A DNA stretch of 26,647 nt from Hyphomicrobiales bacterium (GCA_016710435.1 JADJVV010000041.1:1-26647); one strand, 5' to 3'. Positions 7,615-16,236 are shown, numbered from the stretch's first letter. Program-made: numbers and translations. The notes: generated by a model from the letters alone, not told the origin.

Positions 7615-8574
7615 TCAGTGGGTCAGGATGCCGTTCAGCATCCGGTTGTTGATCAGCCAGTTGCCCATGCCGCCGATGATCACCGTATCCGAGTCCTCGG
7701 TCAGGTGACGCCGCGGGCCGGTCAGCACAGTGTTGTTCCGACGCTTGTGCATCATGATCTCGATGGTATCGAGATTCAGGAAGCGCATTGCACCAGCCTG
7801 GGCGTAACCGTTCACGCCGCCATCGGAGACAACCGGGGTCATCTCGAACATGATGTTCGTGAAGCCTGCGCTGGCGAGCGTGCTGTCCATGAACCGCTGT
7901 TGCGCCTGCAGTGCGCCGGAGAAAGTGGCGTAGTAGGTGTTGTCCGACAGGATCAGGTTGGTCTTGTCGGAGTTGCGGGTGGTTTTCAGATAGAGGCCCA
8001 GCATCGACTGGTAGATGTTGGCCGTGGACGGCGCAGCACCAAGGATGTCGCGCTGGTTGTCCCACCAGCCGTAGGTGGTCGAGTTGATGCCACCGACGGT
8101 TGCGCCAGCGGCTTCGGCCACCAGAAGCTGGATGCCGCCGAACTCCTTGCCGCCCGAACCGGTGCCGTCACCGTGCGCCGACTTGTGGGTCTGGTTCACG
8201 ATCGTCTTCTCGGCATGTTCGATGCGGGCCTTCATCATGTTGATGACCTGCTCCTCGCCGTCGTTCATCAACATCTCAAGGCCAGATATGGAGACGCCGC
8301 ACGCATATTGCTTCCACGGGAACTCCGCCGAGGTCAGAACTTCCTGACCGGCGACGTTCAGGGCTTCGCGGCCCATATACCATTGGAAGTTGGCGTTTTC
8401 CTCACCAACCATGATTGGCGTGGTGATGGTGCGGCCGCCGCCGATGGTCTTCTGGCGACCACGACGGCGCATTTCGAAGACCAGAACCGTGTTGCGAGAC
8501 ACGGAGTCAGCCAGTTTTTTGCGACGATGCGCGAGTGTCGTCGTCACAAGCTCTCCCCAGGTCGGGTTTGCCAT
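7615..8574 (-). CDS. Major capsid protein
   Basis: This 319-residue protein forms the phage head shell. Support comes from its size, its position just after the acidic scaffold-like gene and downstream of terminase and portal, and its sequence. It has an N-terminal arm (MANPTWGELVTTTLAHRRKK), an E-loop-like region (FQWYMGREALNVAGQEVL), a long helix (EEQVINMMKARIEHAEKTI), the GWWDNQRDI segment, and a beta-rich C-terminal domain ending at NWLINNRMLNGILTH. These fit an HK97-fold coat protein of the type found in podovirus-like phages. The start has a GAGGA ribosome binding site. The gene stands apart from its neighbours by short gaps and is followed by a stable hairpin, as expected for a highly expressed gene. 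Confidence 0.88.
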   Translation of the reverse strand: MANPTWGELVTTTLAHRRKKLADSVSRNTVLVFEMRRRGRQKTIGGGRTITTPIMVGEENANFQWYMGREALNVAGQEVLTSAEFPWKQYACGVSISGLEMLMNDGEEQVINMMKARIEHAEKTIVNQTHKSAHGDGTGSGGKEFGGIQLLVAEAAGATVGGINSTTYGWWDNQRDILGAAPSTANIYQSMLGLYLKTTRNSDKTNLILSDNTYYATFSGALQAQQRFMDSTLASAGFTNIMFEMTPVVSDGGVNGYAQAGAMRFLNLDTIEIMMHKRRNNTVLTGPRRHLTEDSDTVIIGGMGNWLINNRMLNGILTH

Positions 8575-8611
8575 GATGTTTCCTCATCAGCGAGCCCGCG
8601 CATCGCCTTGG

Positions 8612-9808
8612 TCAACCCCCGTTGGCTTGCTTCATCTGCCAGCGGATGATGTCGCCGATGTCATCGGTCGGCGGCGCGGAGTGACGATCGGCACCTTGGC
8701 CACCACCGTCGATATGTTTGCTGGCTGCCTTTGCGCGTTCAAGCGCCACATCAGCCGCAGGTTTCTTGCCCGCCACATCTGCCACGACGGGCGCCGCTTG
8801 TGCGGCGAGGCTTGCATTGGCGGGCGGCGGGGCGAATTTTGCACTGAGGCGCTGAACCTCCTCACCATAGAGCCGGTCAAGGTCGGCGACCGTTACCGGC
8901 TGTCCGGTGCGCTGGCGTTGCTGCAGCGCGCGCTCCCCGATGATCGGCGCCAGATCGTTCCAGAGCGGGCGCTTGAGTTGACCATCCTGACCCGTTTCCG
9001 CTTTGAAGGATGCGAGAGGATCATTCGGCGTCACATCCGGGCCGAACGGGACCGGTCGACCGCCATTGACCTGCGCCTTGAGGCGGGCGTTTTCCTCCCG
9101 GAGGGCCTTGGTGTCCTCATCCTCGAATGCGTCAGGCTCTTCGGCAGGCAGGACACGAAGGCCAAGGTGCTCAGCCGCTTTCGTGATCATCTCGGCCGCG
9201 TTGTCGCCGCCAAGCTGCCAAGCGGCCCAGGCCAGATACTGGTCGGGGTTCTTGTTGGCATATTGGTGCAGGCCAACAAGGGTGTTGACCGCCTTGTCGG
9301 GCGTCTCGGCGATCGAGGTCAGCACATCCTTGTGGGTCGTGAACGATTCCGGCACGGCGGCGGCGGAAAGACGGTCGCGGATTTTCTGCGCCTTCTCGGC
9401 GTCGATGCCATCAAGCAGGGCGTCGACTTCATCCAGCGGCTTCGCTTCCGGCCCATCGACCGGTGCCTCTTTCGTTTCGGGCTCAGCCTCCTTTGCCGGC
9501 GTGACGGCAGGCTCCTTGGTGTCTGCGACCTTTCCGGCGGCCGGCGGCGCATCATCGGCATTCACAGCCTTGGCTTCCGGTTTCCCGGCCTTTTCGATCA
9601 ACTCTAACCCGTCTTCAACGCTGACCATGGGGTTCTTGGATTCGGGCAGGGGTGGCGCCACGTCGGGTTCATCATCCTCCTCCGTCACCGGCGCATCGGA
9701 CAGCGCCTTGCGCAGAATGTTGGCGATGCTTTCCTCGTCGTCATCAACCCCCCCGATATCGAGGTCGATTTCGTTATCGTCCATGATGGTAACTTCGGTT
9801 CCGGCCAT
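8612..9808 (-). CDS. Scaffolding-type protein
   Basis: This 398-residue protein is very acidic and Ala/Pro/Lys-rich at the N-terminus (DDNEIDLDIGGVDDDEESIA; a long disordered EAEPETKEAP-type linker). The centre is helical (ALREENARLKAQV) and the C-terminus is short and helical (DDIGDIIRWQMKQANGG). That composition, and the position directly upstream of the major capsid gene, are typical of phage scaffolding proteins, which template procapsid assembly and leave before DNA packaging. The ATG at 9808 has AAGGA eight bases upstream; a second ATG at 9784 is possible. No protease domain is seen. The scaffold role is inferred from composition and gene order. Confidence 0.75.
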   Translation of the reverse strand: MAGTEVTIMDDNEIDLDIGGVDDDEESIANILRKALSDAPVTEEDDEPDVAPPLPESKNPMVSVEDGLELIEKAGKPEAKAVNADDAPPAAGKVADTKEPAVTPAKEAEPETKEAPVDGPEAKPLDEVDALLDGIDAEKAQKIRDRLSAAAVPESFTTHKDVLTSIAETPDKAVNTLVGLHQYANKNPDQYLAWAAWQLGGDNAAEMITKAAEHLGLRVLPAEEPDAFEDEDTKALREENARLKAQVNGGRPVPFGPDVTPNDPLASFKAETGQDGQLKRPLWNDLAPIIGERALQQRQRTGQPVTVADLDRLYGEEVQRLSAKFAPPPANASLAAQAAPVVADVAGKKPAADVALERAKAASKHIDGGGQGADRHSAPPTDDIGDIIRWQMKQANGG

Positions 9809-9819
9809 ATCTGAATTCC

Positions 9820-10080
9820 TTATTTTGCAGATGGTTTGCGGGTGAAGCCGAGGGCCGCCATTGCGTGCAACCCTGCCTGCTGCAGGTGGCGCCTGGCATT
9901 GTGCCTCTCGCGCTGGGCGGCGCTGGGCGCGGTGCGTGTGCGAACAGCGGCATCTATACTCGACATCATCTGACCGCCGAGTCGGTTGATCACTTCGGCC
10001 AGCCGGGCCACATCGGGATCATCGGCATAGACATCCGGCAAAAGGGGGTCTGCACGTTCCGGGATTGGCACGTTGGTCAC
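9820..10080 (-). CDS. Small helical protein of the head-gene cluster
   Basis: The product is 86 residues starting at a GTG (10080) that overlaps the stop of the upstream gene as GTGA, with GAGGTG upstream. A longer in-frame extension to 10218 lies inside the upstream gene and is less likely. The sequence contains DPDVARLAEVINRLGGQMMS followed by a basic, Arg/Ala-rich helix, and ends KPSAK. I do not recognise a family. It sits between a Cys-rich small protein and the scaffold gene. Confidence 0.6.
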   Translation of the reverse strand: MTNVPIPERADPLLPDVYADDPDVARLAEVINRLGGQMMSSIDAAVRTRTAPSAAQRERHNARRHLQQAGLHAMAALGFTRKPSAK

Positions 10081-10556
10081 TTGAACACCTCGATATCGGA
10101 TGCGTCGATTTCCGCACTGCCATCCAGATCGGTCTCGCCGATGCGGTCGATGGGCGGGCGGTTGAGCGGGTCTTCCTGCTGCACGCGCTTGAAGTCCCGC
10201 ACGAAGTCCTCGACCCACTGCCTTTCGGTGGGTTCCGGCTCCGTCTTCACGCCCTCGTCATATTCGACAAGATCATGGCGCTCCATGAATTCGCGCCGGG
10301 CCCTGCGGTCGCCGATATATTCCGCCGTCTCGGTCACGCCTGTCATGAAGTCTCCGAACGCCGGGGCCACCATGGGCGCGGCCAGATTGGCCCGCGGTGG
10401 TCGCTCATCGCGGCAGTTGTGCGGCCATGTGTCGAGCTGGTGCCAATCGCCACAATGTCGGCACTTTCGACTGCGCCCGGCCCCGCGCGGTTCATCACGC
10501 GCACCGAACAGGCGGTCGTATTCCGGGCCGAGGTCTGAAATGGCAATGCTGGTCAC
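10077..10556 (-). CDS. Small protein with putative zinc-binding motif
   Basis: This 159-residue protein uses a GTG start at 10556 in a GTGA overlap with the preceding gene. Residues about 32-48 contain CRHCGDWHQLDTWPHNC, a Cys/His cluster (C-x2-C, H, H-x-C) that could bind one zinc ion. The rest is acidic and helical (REFMERHDLVEYDEG, RQWVEDFVRDFKRVQQED). Proteins with this kind of CxxCG...WPHNC motif recur next to portal genes in podovirus-like phages, but their function is unknown to me. Confidence 0.65.
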   Translation of the reverse strand: MTSIAISDLGPEYDRLFGARDEPRGAGRSRKCRHCGDWHQLDTWPHNCRDERPPRANLAAPMVAPAFGDFMTGVTETAEYIGDRRARREFMERHDLVEYDEGVKTEPEPTERQWVEDFVRDFKRVQQEDPLNRPPIDRIGETDLDGSAEIDASDIEVFK

Positions 10557-10861
10557 GCTTGAAAACCTGCCGTCACAACCATCCAGTCGTCAGCCAGAAT
10601 ATCCGTCTGGGAGGCCAGCCACCCAATGACCATCGAGCCATCGGCGGCGCGCATGTCTATGTGCGCACACAGCCTCACGGATTCATCCTGGGCTTCGATG
10701 GCGCGATGATAGGCTGCGTGACCCAATTTTGCGGCAAATGCGGGGAAAGTTGATGCCGGCGTCAGCGCCAGCCACATGCCCTTTCCGTTCCATCCGGTGC
10801 GGGCGATGCGGTTTCCGCGCTTCAATTCAAGAAGGGCGGATGAAAAGTCCATGGTGTCCAT
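10553..10861 (-). CDS. DUF2829 protein, Tad2-like (candidate anti-Thoeris protein)
   Basis: From the ATG at 10861 (AAGGAG eleven bases upstream) the product is 102 residues. It shows the DUF2829 pattern throughout: MDFSSALLELKRGNRIARTG, then WNGKGMWLALTPAST, then HIDMRAADGSMVIGWLASQT and DILADDWMVV. DUF2829 includes Tad2, a phage protein that sequesters the cyclic ADP-ribose-type signal of the Thoeris defence system. This copy has the characteristic WNGKGM and HIDM-x-x-A-G-W-L-A-S-Q-T-D motifs. It lies between portal and scaffold genes and ends in a GTGA overlap with the next gene. Not all DUF2829 proteins are tested anti-defence proteins, so the function is inferred from family membership. 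A second ATG at 10852 is a possible start. Confidence 0.82.
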   Translation of the reverse strand: MDTMDFSSALLELKRGNRIARTGWNGKGMWLALTPASTFPAFAAKLGHAAYHRAIEAQDESVRLCAHIDMRAADGSMVIGWLASQTDILADDWMVVTAGFQA

Positions 10862-11007
10862 AGCTTGCAATGCTCCTTGGCTTGCTGGTGCAGCCTGACG
10901 TGCCACAGATCGGACGGGCTGTGCGGCGAGAGTGGATTTTCCCGCCGATCAGTCTGCCAAGACGACAAATGCCTGCGCATTTTCCCGTCAATGTCGTTGA
11001 TGCCTTT
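10862..11007. other. Non-coding gap between portal and DUF2829 genes
   Basis: This 146-bp stretch holds no convincing gene. It contains the ribosome binding site of the DUF2829 gene at its left end. I see no clear promoter, hairpin terminator or repeat. Confidence 0.5.
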
Positions 11008-13248
11008 TCAGTGCGCCGGCAGTTGCGGCGAGGGGCCGGACGGCTTGGCGTGTTCCAAAGCCGCCGCCTTGATCAGGTCGACACCCTTGATCTTCAATTC
11101 CATCTGACGATCCTTCTCGGAGTCGTCCATGTCCATTTCCTTGATCAACCGGTCGGCCTCTGCCCTGATCTTGGCGACCTGAACCTGAACGTCTTCCTTC
11201 TGCTCCCCCTTGGGCTCATCCGGCATCTGCGAAATCATGCCTTCCAGCGTGCGGCTCTTCGGGAAGGCCCGGACGCCGAACAGCAGCAATTCCTTGACCA
11301 TCTTCATGTCGAACTGGCCCGAGGCCAGAAGGGGCTGCAACTCGCGCACGAAGGTCGAGAATGCACCCAGAAATTCGATGCGCGCCTCCTTGTCGGCCTG
11401 CTCGTCAGCCAGCACGGTCGAGTCCGTCTCGATCGAGAGAGTGATCTTGCGGATGAAGTCCTGCCGCAGGCGATCATGGACCATTTCCCATGAGGTTTCC
11501 GGCACGCGGTCAAACTTCGGCTCTTCGGGGGGCGGCGGAAGCGGGCCGACCTGCAACCCTTGGGCTTGTGCTCCCTGCGCTGCCTTCTGCATCTCCCCGT
11601 AAATCTGGGCCTGCTGCATGAAGGTCTGTTTTGCCTGTTCGATTTCGGCCAGTTGTTGCTGGCGCTCCGCTTCGGTGAGGGGAATTTCAAGGCCGCAGAT
11701 TTCAGCCAAGCGTTCGGTGTCGAACATCTCAAGCGCGATCTCCATCATGATCCGCAGTATGTCGCGCGCAAAGGTTGCCATCTGACGTTGGCGGATGGAC
11801 AGCCGCATCCCGGCATACCGGCCCTTCAACTGCTGCGCTGTAGCCGTCTCGTTGGGGTCGCCCTGGGCGCGCATGATGTCCGAGATGCCGGATGCCTCAT
11901 ACATCGCCTGCTTGGCTTGCTCGCGCATCGTGGCGAGTGCATTCAGGCAGGTGACGATGGGCTGCAGCGGGAGCCACTGGATGAGGTTTGCGGTGCCGCC
12001 CTTTTCCATCAGCGCGATCCACGACTCCATCGGGATCAACTGGTTCTCGCCGCTCATCAGTTTCTTGACCTGATCGGACATCGAGCCAGGGAAAAGGCCT
12101 GCCACTGCCAGCACGTCGAGCAGGTCGGCCATCTTCTTCGAGGCGCGGTCAATCTCCTTCGCCCGCTCGGCATAATAGCTGATATCGGGCCGGGGCGTCA
12201 GGCTGCTTCCGCGCACGGTCGCAAGAAGCGGCTTCGGGCCGGGAAAAAAGCCTTCCAACTGCAGGGGGTCATCCTGCTTGTCGAGAATGATGCCCTGCGC
12301 ATCCGGCGACCACCAGATCACGCGGCGACTGTCGCGAACCCAGATTTCCCAGACTGTTGCCACGTCGAAAGGGTCCGTGTTCAACTCCGTAGACCTGTCG
12401 ACCAGACCGCCCAGGGTGTGACCTTCGCGCTCTCGGTCGCCGGGCGCCTGCGATGCGTCCTTGATGCCGGGCTGCGTGAACCTGATCTGCGCGAATACCT
12501 CCTTCGAGAATCGCGCCTGCGCCCTGACGCGCGTCATTGGCGTCTCGAATGCCAGCCACGGCGCGTTGGCGAAGTTGTGCCCTGGCGCGAACAGGGCGCG
12601 GCGCCACTCCACATGCCGCAGCAATACCTCTTCGTGGAGTTTAACCTCTTGAATTTCCGGCTCCATCGTCACCGGGTTCACCTGCTGGACCGGCCCGAAT
12701 TCGGCCTTGTAGAGCGCCCGCGCCATGCCGCGACCGGCAATCAACCAGTCATCGCGGGCGGATTCCATGGTGCTGTCGAAATCCGACGTGGAGACGAACC
12801 ACTGCGCCAGGCGCTGCCCCGCCTCGGCCGCCATCAGATCGGTTTCATCTGCCCTGCCATCTCCCCGCCACCGCCGGGTGACGATCGGGGTCGGTGTCTC
12901 TGAGAAGACAAGCGGCTTGAGAACGTCGATATTGGCGTGGATGAACGATGTTTCGTCAGTAATCCTGTTCATCTTCGGCGCGTCGGAACTGTCGATCTGG
13001 CCCGCATCCTGCTCCTCGCCGAAATACAGGCGCTCGGCGTTCTGGGCTTCCATGCGGAAACGGCGCTCATGAACAAGGGCGGCGCTGATCTGGCGTGACC
13101 AGAATGTGGCGTTTTCGCTGACGCCAACCGCCTCGGCCTCTTCGTCGGTTTCCGGAGTTTCCACCAATTCCGGTGACGTTATCTCGAACGGGGCCACATC
13201 CTGGCCCTCTCCATGCGCTGCGCCCATGGGCACGATATCAGGGCTCAT
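11008..13248 (-). CDS. Portal protein (podovirus type)
   Basis: At 746 residues this is close in size to the P22-type portal, the dodecameric ring at one capsid vertex through which DNA enters and leaves. The N-terminal half contains NATFWSRQISAALVHERRFR, an IDVLKPLVFSETPTPIVTRR segment and a WLIAGRGMARALYKAEF helix-strand typical of podovirus portals. The C-terminal part is a long Gln/Glu-rich helix (AERQQQLAEIEQAKQTFMQQ) consistent with a barrel. The ATG overlaps the stop of the large terminase as ATGA, the usual terminase-portal order. About 146 bp downstream carry no gene. Confidence 0.9.
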   Translation of the reverse strand: MSPDIVPMGAAHGEGQDVAPFEITSPELVETPETDEEAEAVGVSENATFWSRQISAALVHERRFRMEAQNAERLYFGEEQDAGQIDSSDAPKMNRITDETSFIHANIDVLKPLVFSETPTPIVTRRWRGDGRADETDLMAAEAGQRLAQWFVSTSDFDSTMESARDDWLIAGRGMARALYKAEFGPVQQVNPVTMEPEIQEVKLHEEVLLRHVEWRRALFAPGHNFANAPWLAFETPMTRVRAQARFSKEVFAQIRFTQPGIKDASQAPGDREREGHTLGGLVDRSTELNTDPFDVATVWEIWVRDSRRVIWWSPDAQGIILDKQDDPLQLEGFFPGPKPLLATVRGSSLTPRPDISYYAERAKEIDRASKKMADLLDVLAVAGLFPGSMSDQVKKLMSGENQLIPMESWIALMEKGGTANLIQWLPLQPIVTCLNALATMREQAKQAMYEASGISDIMRAQGDPNETATAQQLKGRYAGMRLSIRQRQMATFARDILRIMMEIALEMFDTERLAEICGLEIPLTEAERQQQLAEIEQAKQTFMQQAQIYGEMQKAAQGAQAQGLQVGPLPPPPEEPKFDRVPETSWEMVHDRLRQDFIRKITLSIETDSTVLADEQADKEARIEFLGAFSTFVRELQPLLASGQFDMKMVKELLLFGVRAFPKSRTLEGMISQMPDEPKGEQKEDVQVQVAKIRAEADRLIKEMDMDDSEKDRQMELKIKGVDLIKAAALEHAKPSGPSPQLPAH

Positions 13249-14798
13249 CTGCGGCTCTTCCGGTCCAGTTCCTCATCGTGGCGCGACCATAGATCATCGA
13301 GGGTATCGCCGTGCGGCGAGGATGACTTGGTGCCGGGATTCTGACCTGCAATCACCCGGTCGATGCCGCGGGCGAAAAGCGTGGCGGTGTCGACCGTATC
13401 GTCATGCTTGGCCGTGGGAAACTGCATCAACTCGCGCTCTAAGGCCTCAAGGTGTGGCCGCCAATTTTCGGGGCAACTGCTGTGGTCCGGCAAATACAAC
13501 TGCCCAAGGGATGCAAGGCCCAAGAGGGTCTGCGCGCGGGTTGCCTTGTCTGTGGTCGAGGACATCTGCACCCGGTCCACATAGGCGCGGTGCTTGGTCT
13601 GCATCATGCGGATGAGGGGCCCGACCGACTTGATGATCTGGCCTTGCTCCTCGAATGCCCGCAGCGGTTTCCAGCGCAGGACCAGTTTGACCCATTCCTT
13701 GACCCAAGCCCCCGGTTCGGTGCGGCCGCGCCACATATCCATCAGGTAGATGTTGTGTTCCGGGTCGACAGCCCAGACCTGGTGGACGGTATAGTCCGGG
13801 TCAGGGCTGTCACCCTCCTCGGTCACGGCATAGTCGGACGCGATGTAGAATTGCAGGCGCGTGCGGTCGATCTTGTGCCAGTTGAAGCGCGCGATGTGAT
13901 CCTTGGTGAACATCAGCCCTTCTTCGGGGCTGGGTCGCTGCTGGAAGAGGGCAGACCAGACCCATCCGCCGCGCTTGCGCACGCCGCCCAGACGGTTTTC
14001 CCCGAAGCGTTCCGGCCAAAGCCACTCCCCCGGTGCGCGGCCCAATGGGTCATCATCGCGCTCTGCAATCGCAGGCAGGCAGAGGACATACCACTTTTCG
14101 CCGGTCTCACGGTCTTCATACCAACCGGTGCGACCGTCAAAGCCATCCGGCAGGATGCGGCCCGCTGGGTCATCCTGGTGCCAGCGTGTGAAGATCATCA
14201 ATTGCTTGGCGCGCCCCTCAAGGCGTGAAAGCAGGTCGGTGCGGTAGTTTTCCCAGATATCGGATCGCATCACTGGCGACATGGCGATTTTCCGGCCCTT
14301 GACCAGATCGTCCATGAAGAGCCACTCAGCCGGGTTGCCGTGCTGGTTGCCGGCAGTGGCGCCGAATCCGTTGTATTCCCCCCCTTCCGGTGTGGCCCAC
14401 TGGTCGCGCGCCTGGCTGTCATCTGCGAGAACCACATCGAAAGGCCATGCCGGATGGCGCAGAAGGTTGCGAACCGCCCTGCCGATCTTTCCGGCATAAT
14501 CCGCCGTGTGGACGACGCTCATGAGTTTGGTGTCGGGCGTTCGCCCCATAATCCATGCGGGAGCCAGTTTGGTGCAAAGTATCGTTTTCGCGTGCCGCGG
14601 TGGTGCAAAAACCATGGCCCGGTCGATAAGATCCTCCTCCATCGACTGGATCAGGCGGCAGATCAGGCGAATATGGGGCGGCGCGGTAAATCCGGTCATG
14701 CGCATGTAGAAAGCGAGGAAGGACTCGCGCGCCCTGCGGCGGTCCAACTCTTCGAGCAGTGCGAATTCCTCGATCATGGCCGGATCGACCATACTCAC
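13245..14798 (-). CDS. Terminase large subunit
   Basis: This 517-residue protein is the ATPase-nuclease motor that packages phage DNA. Visible motifs are a Walker-A-like APPRHAKT (about residues 65-72), Walker B WLFMDD (about 159-164), a coupling-motif-like IFTRWHQDD (about 203-210), and RNase H-like nuclease acidic residues in YIASDYAV (Asp about 322), SPDPDYT and KHDDTVD (about 466-467). The start is taken as GTG at 14798, which overlaps the upstream stop as GTGA and has GGAGG eight bases before it; ATG at 14792 is an alternative. It is directly followed by the portal gene. Confidence 0.93.
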   Translation of the reverse strand: MSMVDPAMIEEFALLEELDRRRARESFLAFYMRMTGFTAPPHIRLICRLIQSMEEDLIDRAMVFAPPRHAKTILCTKLAPAWIMGRTPDTKLMSVVHTADYAGKIGRAVRNLLRHPAWPFDVVLADDSQARDQWATPEGGEYNGFGATAGNQHGNPAEWLFMDDLVKGRKIAMSPVMRSDIWENYRTDLLSRLEGRAKQLMIFTRWHQDDPAGRILPDGFDGRTGWYEDRETGEKWYVLCLPAIAERDDDPLGRAPGEWLWPERFGENRLGGVRKRGGWVWSALFQQRPSPEEGLMFTKDHIARFNWHKIDRTRLQFYIASDYAVTEEGDSPDPDYTVHQVWAVDPEHNIYLMDMWRGRTEPGAWVKEWVKLVLRWKPLRAFEEQGQIIKSVGPLIRMMQTKHRAYVDRVQMSSTTDKATRAQTLLGLASLGQLYLPDHSSCPENWRPHLEALERELMQFPTAKHDDTVDTATLFARGIDRVIAGQNPGTKSSSPHGDTLDDLWSRHDEELDRKSRR

Positions 14799-15022
14799 CC
14801 CGCAGTCCTCCAATCGTAGAGCAACCTCACCTGTGCCGAAGGTTCGCCGCTTTCGGCCAGGTCAGCATCGCGCACCGCCCTTGTGGAGAGCGTGACAACA
14901 CCAACGTTCACGCCATCGAGCCGACTGATTTCGTTCAGGCTGTAGTGTCTCTGGCGAAGCCGCAGCCAGCGCAGAATGCGCTCATCGCTGGCCCGGCTGT
15001 TGCGGGTCGGTGCAGCAGTCAT
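14795..15022 (-). CDS. Small helix-turn-helix-like protein
   Basis: The product is 75 residues, basic at the N-terminus (ASDERILRWLRLRQRHYS), followed by LNEISRLDGVNVGVVTLSTR, which reads as a helix-turn-helix. The ATG at 15022 and the stop are both in overlaps (ATGA upstream, GTGA with the large terminase). Its place directly before the large terminase could suit a packaging accessory or DNA-recognition protein, but the larger protein at 15729-16229 is the better small-terminase candidate. Confidence 0.65.
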   Translation of the reverse strand: MTAAPTRNSRASDERILRWLRLRQRHYSLNEISRLDGVNVGVVTLSTRAVRDADLAESGEPSAQVRLLYDWRTAG

Positions 15023-15318
15023 GGCTGCTGCTCGATTTTGATCACATCCCCATCTGCGCTGGTGTATGTGCCAGGAATCGGCGCGCCGTCTGCGGTGGGC
15101 AGGGTTAGGCGGCAGGCTTCACTATCACGGCCTGCATGAATCCAACTGCGGCCGTGTTTTTTACTCCAATAAAGCACTACCTCGCCCCGCACGACCGCCT
15201 CGCCCATCACAGGTTCCGGCTTGACCGGAAACGTTTCAGACCACGCATTTCTGGATAGAGTGACAGTGGCGCCATCAGCCGAGAGTTGAGCCTTTGGCGG
15301 CGCGAGAGAGTTTATCAT
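15019..15318 (-). CDS. Hypothetical small beta-rich protein
   Basis: The product is 99 residues from ATG 15318, which shares one base with the upstream stop; a GTG at 15321 is an equally coupled alternative, and AAAGGA lies upstream of both. The sequence is mainly beta (GATVTLSRNAWSETFPV, GEVVLYWSKKHGRSWIHAGR, IPGTYTSADGDVIKIEQQP). I do not recognise a family. It is embedded in the pre-terminase run of small coupled genes. Confidence 0.6.
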   Translation of the reverse strand: MINSLAPPKAQLSADGATVTLSRNAWSETFPVKPEPVMGEAVVRGEVVLYWSKKHGRSWIHAGRDSEACRLTLPTADGAPIPGTYTSADGDVIKIEQQP

Positions 15319-15557
15319 CACAACCGTCCTTTCCGGTTTTGTTTGGCTTGAGGGGGGAGAACCGTGGTAACGACCGCACTGCCATCAAACCCGCGTTGGA
15401 TGATGAACTCGTGGCCGTCGATGATGATCCCGGATGCACCGGCCCTAGCCGCTTCGGCGCAGCGTGCCGCGATGGTCGACCGCAGCCGCTCGATGTCGAA
15501 GCCGCCAATGCGCTGCAGGTAGCGCACCAAGGCATGATCAGAGACCTGGACACTCAT
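15318..15557 (-). CDS. Small conserved phage-type protein
   Basis: The product is 79 residues from ATG 15557, which overlaps the upstream small gene as ATGA and has GGAGGA nine bases upstream. It reads SDHALVRYLQRIGGFDIERL, then Cys/Ala-rich helix, then IIIDGHEFIIQRGFDGSAVV, ending in a basic tail. The DHALVRYLQR start recurs in small proteins of alphaproteobacterial phages, but I know of no assigned function. An N-terminal extension to 15593 is less likely because of the strong internal ribosome binding site. Confidence 0.65.
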   Translation of the reverse strand: MSVQVSDHALVRYLQRIGGFDIERLRSTIAARCAEAARAGASGIIIDGHEFIIQRGFDGSAVVTTVLPPQAKQNRKGRL

Positions 15558-15727
15558 GACCCCATCTCCTCCCGGCCGTTCTGTGAACGGCATATGGTGC
15601 TCATGATGGTTCCGATCGGGCTGGCCGGCGCCACTGATCCGCTCGCAAGGTCAGCCCGGTTGCGGCCCAGGCCATGCGATGGTTTCTGGCCGGGTTCCGC
15701 CCGCCGGAGTGGCCGCAATAGTGGCAT
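15554..15727 (-). CDS. Short basic protein filling the gap upstream of the DHALVRY gene
   Basis: A 57-residue frame runs from ATG 15727, one base after the stop of the small-terminase-like gene, to a TGA that overlaps the next start as ATGA. AGGA lies eight bases upstream. The product is Arg/Gly/Ser-rich (GLGRNRADLASGSVAPASPI) and matches nothing I recognise. Perfect fit between two coupled neighbours with a ribosome binding site is the main support. Without it there would be a 171-bp gap in an otherwise gapless run. Confidence 0.5.
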   Translation of the reverse strand: MPLLRPLRRAEPGQKPSHGLGRNRADLASGSVAPASPIGTIMSTICRSQNGREEMGS

Positions 15728-15728
15728 C

Positions 15729-16229
15729 TCATCCGTCCTTCTGGTTCTCGAAATTGCGCCGGCGCAACTCTTCCAGCCTGCGCTCCAACTCGGCCGTGGT
15801 TGCCTGGGAGATTGGGGTTTCGCTTGGCTTTACCGGTCCCAATTCGGCATCATCCGGGGCCTTGAACCAAGCCCAGATGTCTGGCGCGTTCGGGCCGTAG
15901 TAGTGCGAAAAGCGGCGCAAGATCAGGGTGTAGAGGCCCGGCTTTGCACTCGGATTGTTTCGGTTCGCGATGAGATTTCTGGTCCAGTAGGCTTCCAGCA
16001 GAAGGCGGGCCGCCTCCATCGCATCAGCAAATTCCACATGCAGCCGCATCCAGTTTCGAAGAGTCATGAAGGAAACGCCGATTTCCGCCGCCCAAACCTC
16101 CGGGAACTCCCCTATCTGGGCCAGACGCATCACCATGCCTGGGTGGAGGGTTGGGTCATAGAGCGCAGCCCTGCCAGGCTGGTCTGTCTGTTGCCCTATT
16201 CTGGTAAGGAATTGACGAGTTTGTGCCAT
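15729..16229 (-). CDS. Probable terminase small subunit
   Basis: This 166-residue protein contains a helix-turn-helix-like region (GEFPEVWAAEIGVSFMTLRN, then WMRLHVEFADAME) followed by a helical ARLLLEAYWTRNLIANRN segment. That arrangement, with a P-E-V-W-A-A-E-x-G-V core, is typical of phage small terminase or DNA-recognition subunits, which bind the packaging site and form an oligomeric ring. The C-terminus is a charged coiled coil (TTAELERRLEELRRRNFENQ). Start ATG 16229 lies six bases after the upstream stop. It is four genes upstream of the large subunit, a little far but in the same operon. Confidence 0.65.
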   Translation of the reverse strand: MAQTRQFLTRIGQQTDQPGRAALYDPTLHPGMVMRLAQIGEFPEVWAAEIGVSFMTLRNWMRLHVEFADAMEAARLLLEAYWTRNLIANRNNPSAKPGLYTLILRRFSHYYGPNAPDIWAWFKAPDDAELGPVKPSETPISQATTAELERRLEELRRRNFENQKDG

Positions 16230-16236
16230 TTCAAAA

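Noticed and set aside
8390..9607. Plus-strand open frame (405 codons)
   Set aside because: It is antisense to the capsid and scaffold genes, which have strong support and ribosome binding sites.
11560..12903. Long plus-strand open frame (447 codons)
   Set aside because: It lies antisense to the portal gene; the composition is typical of a complement frame and no family is recognisable.
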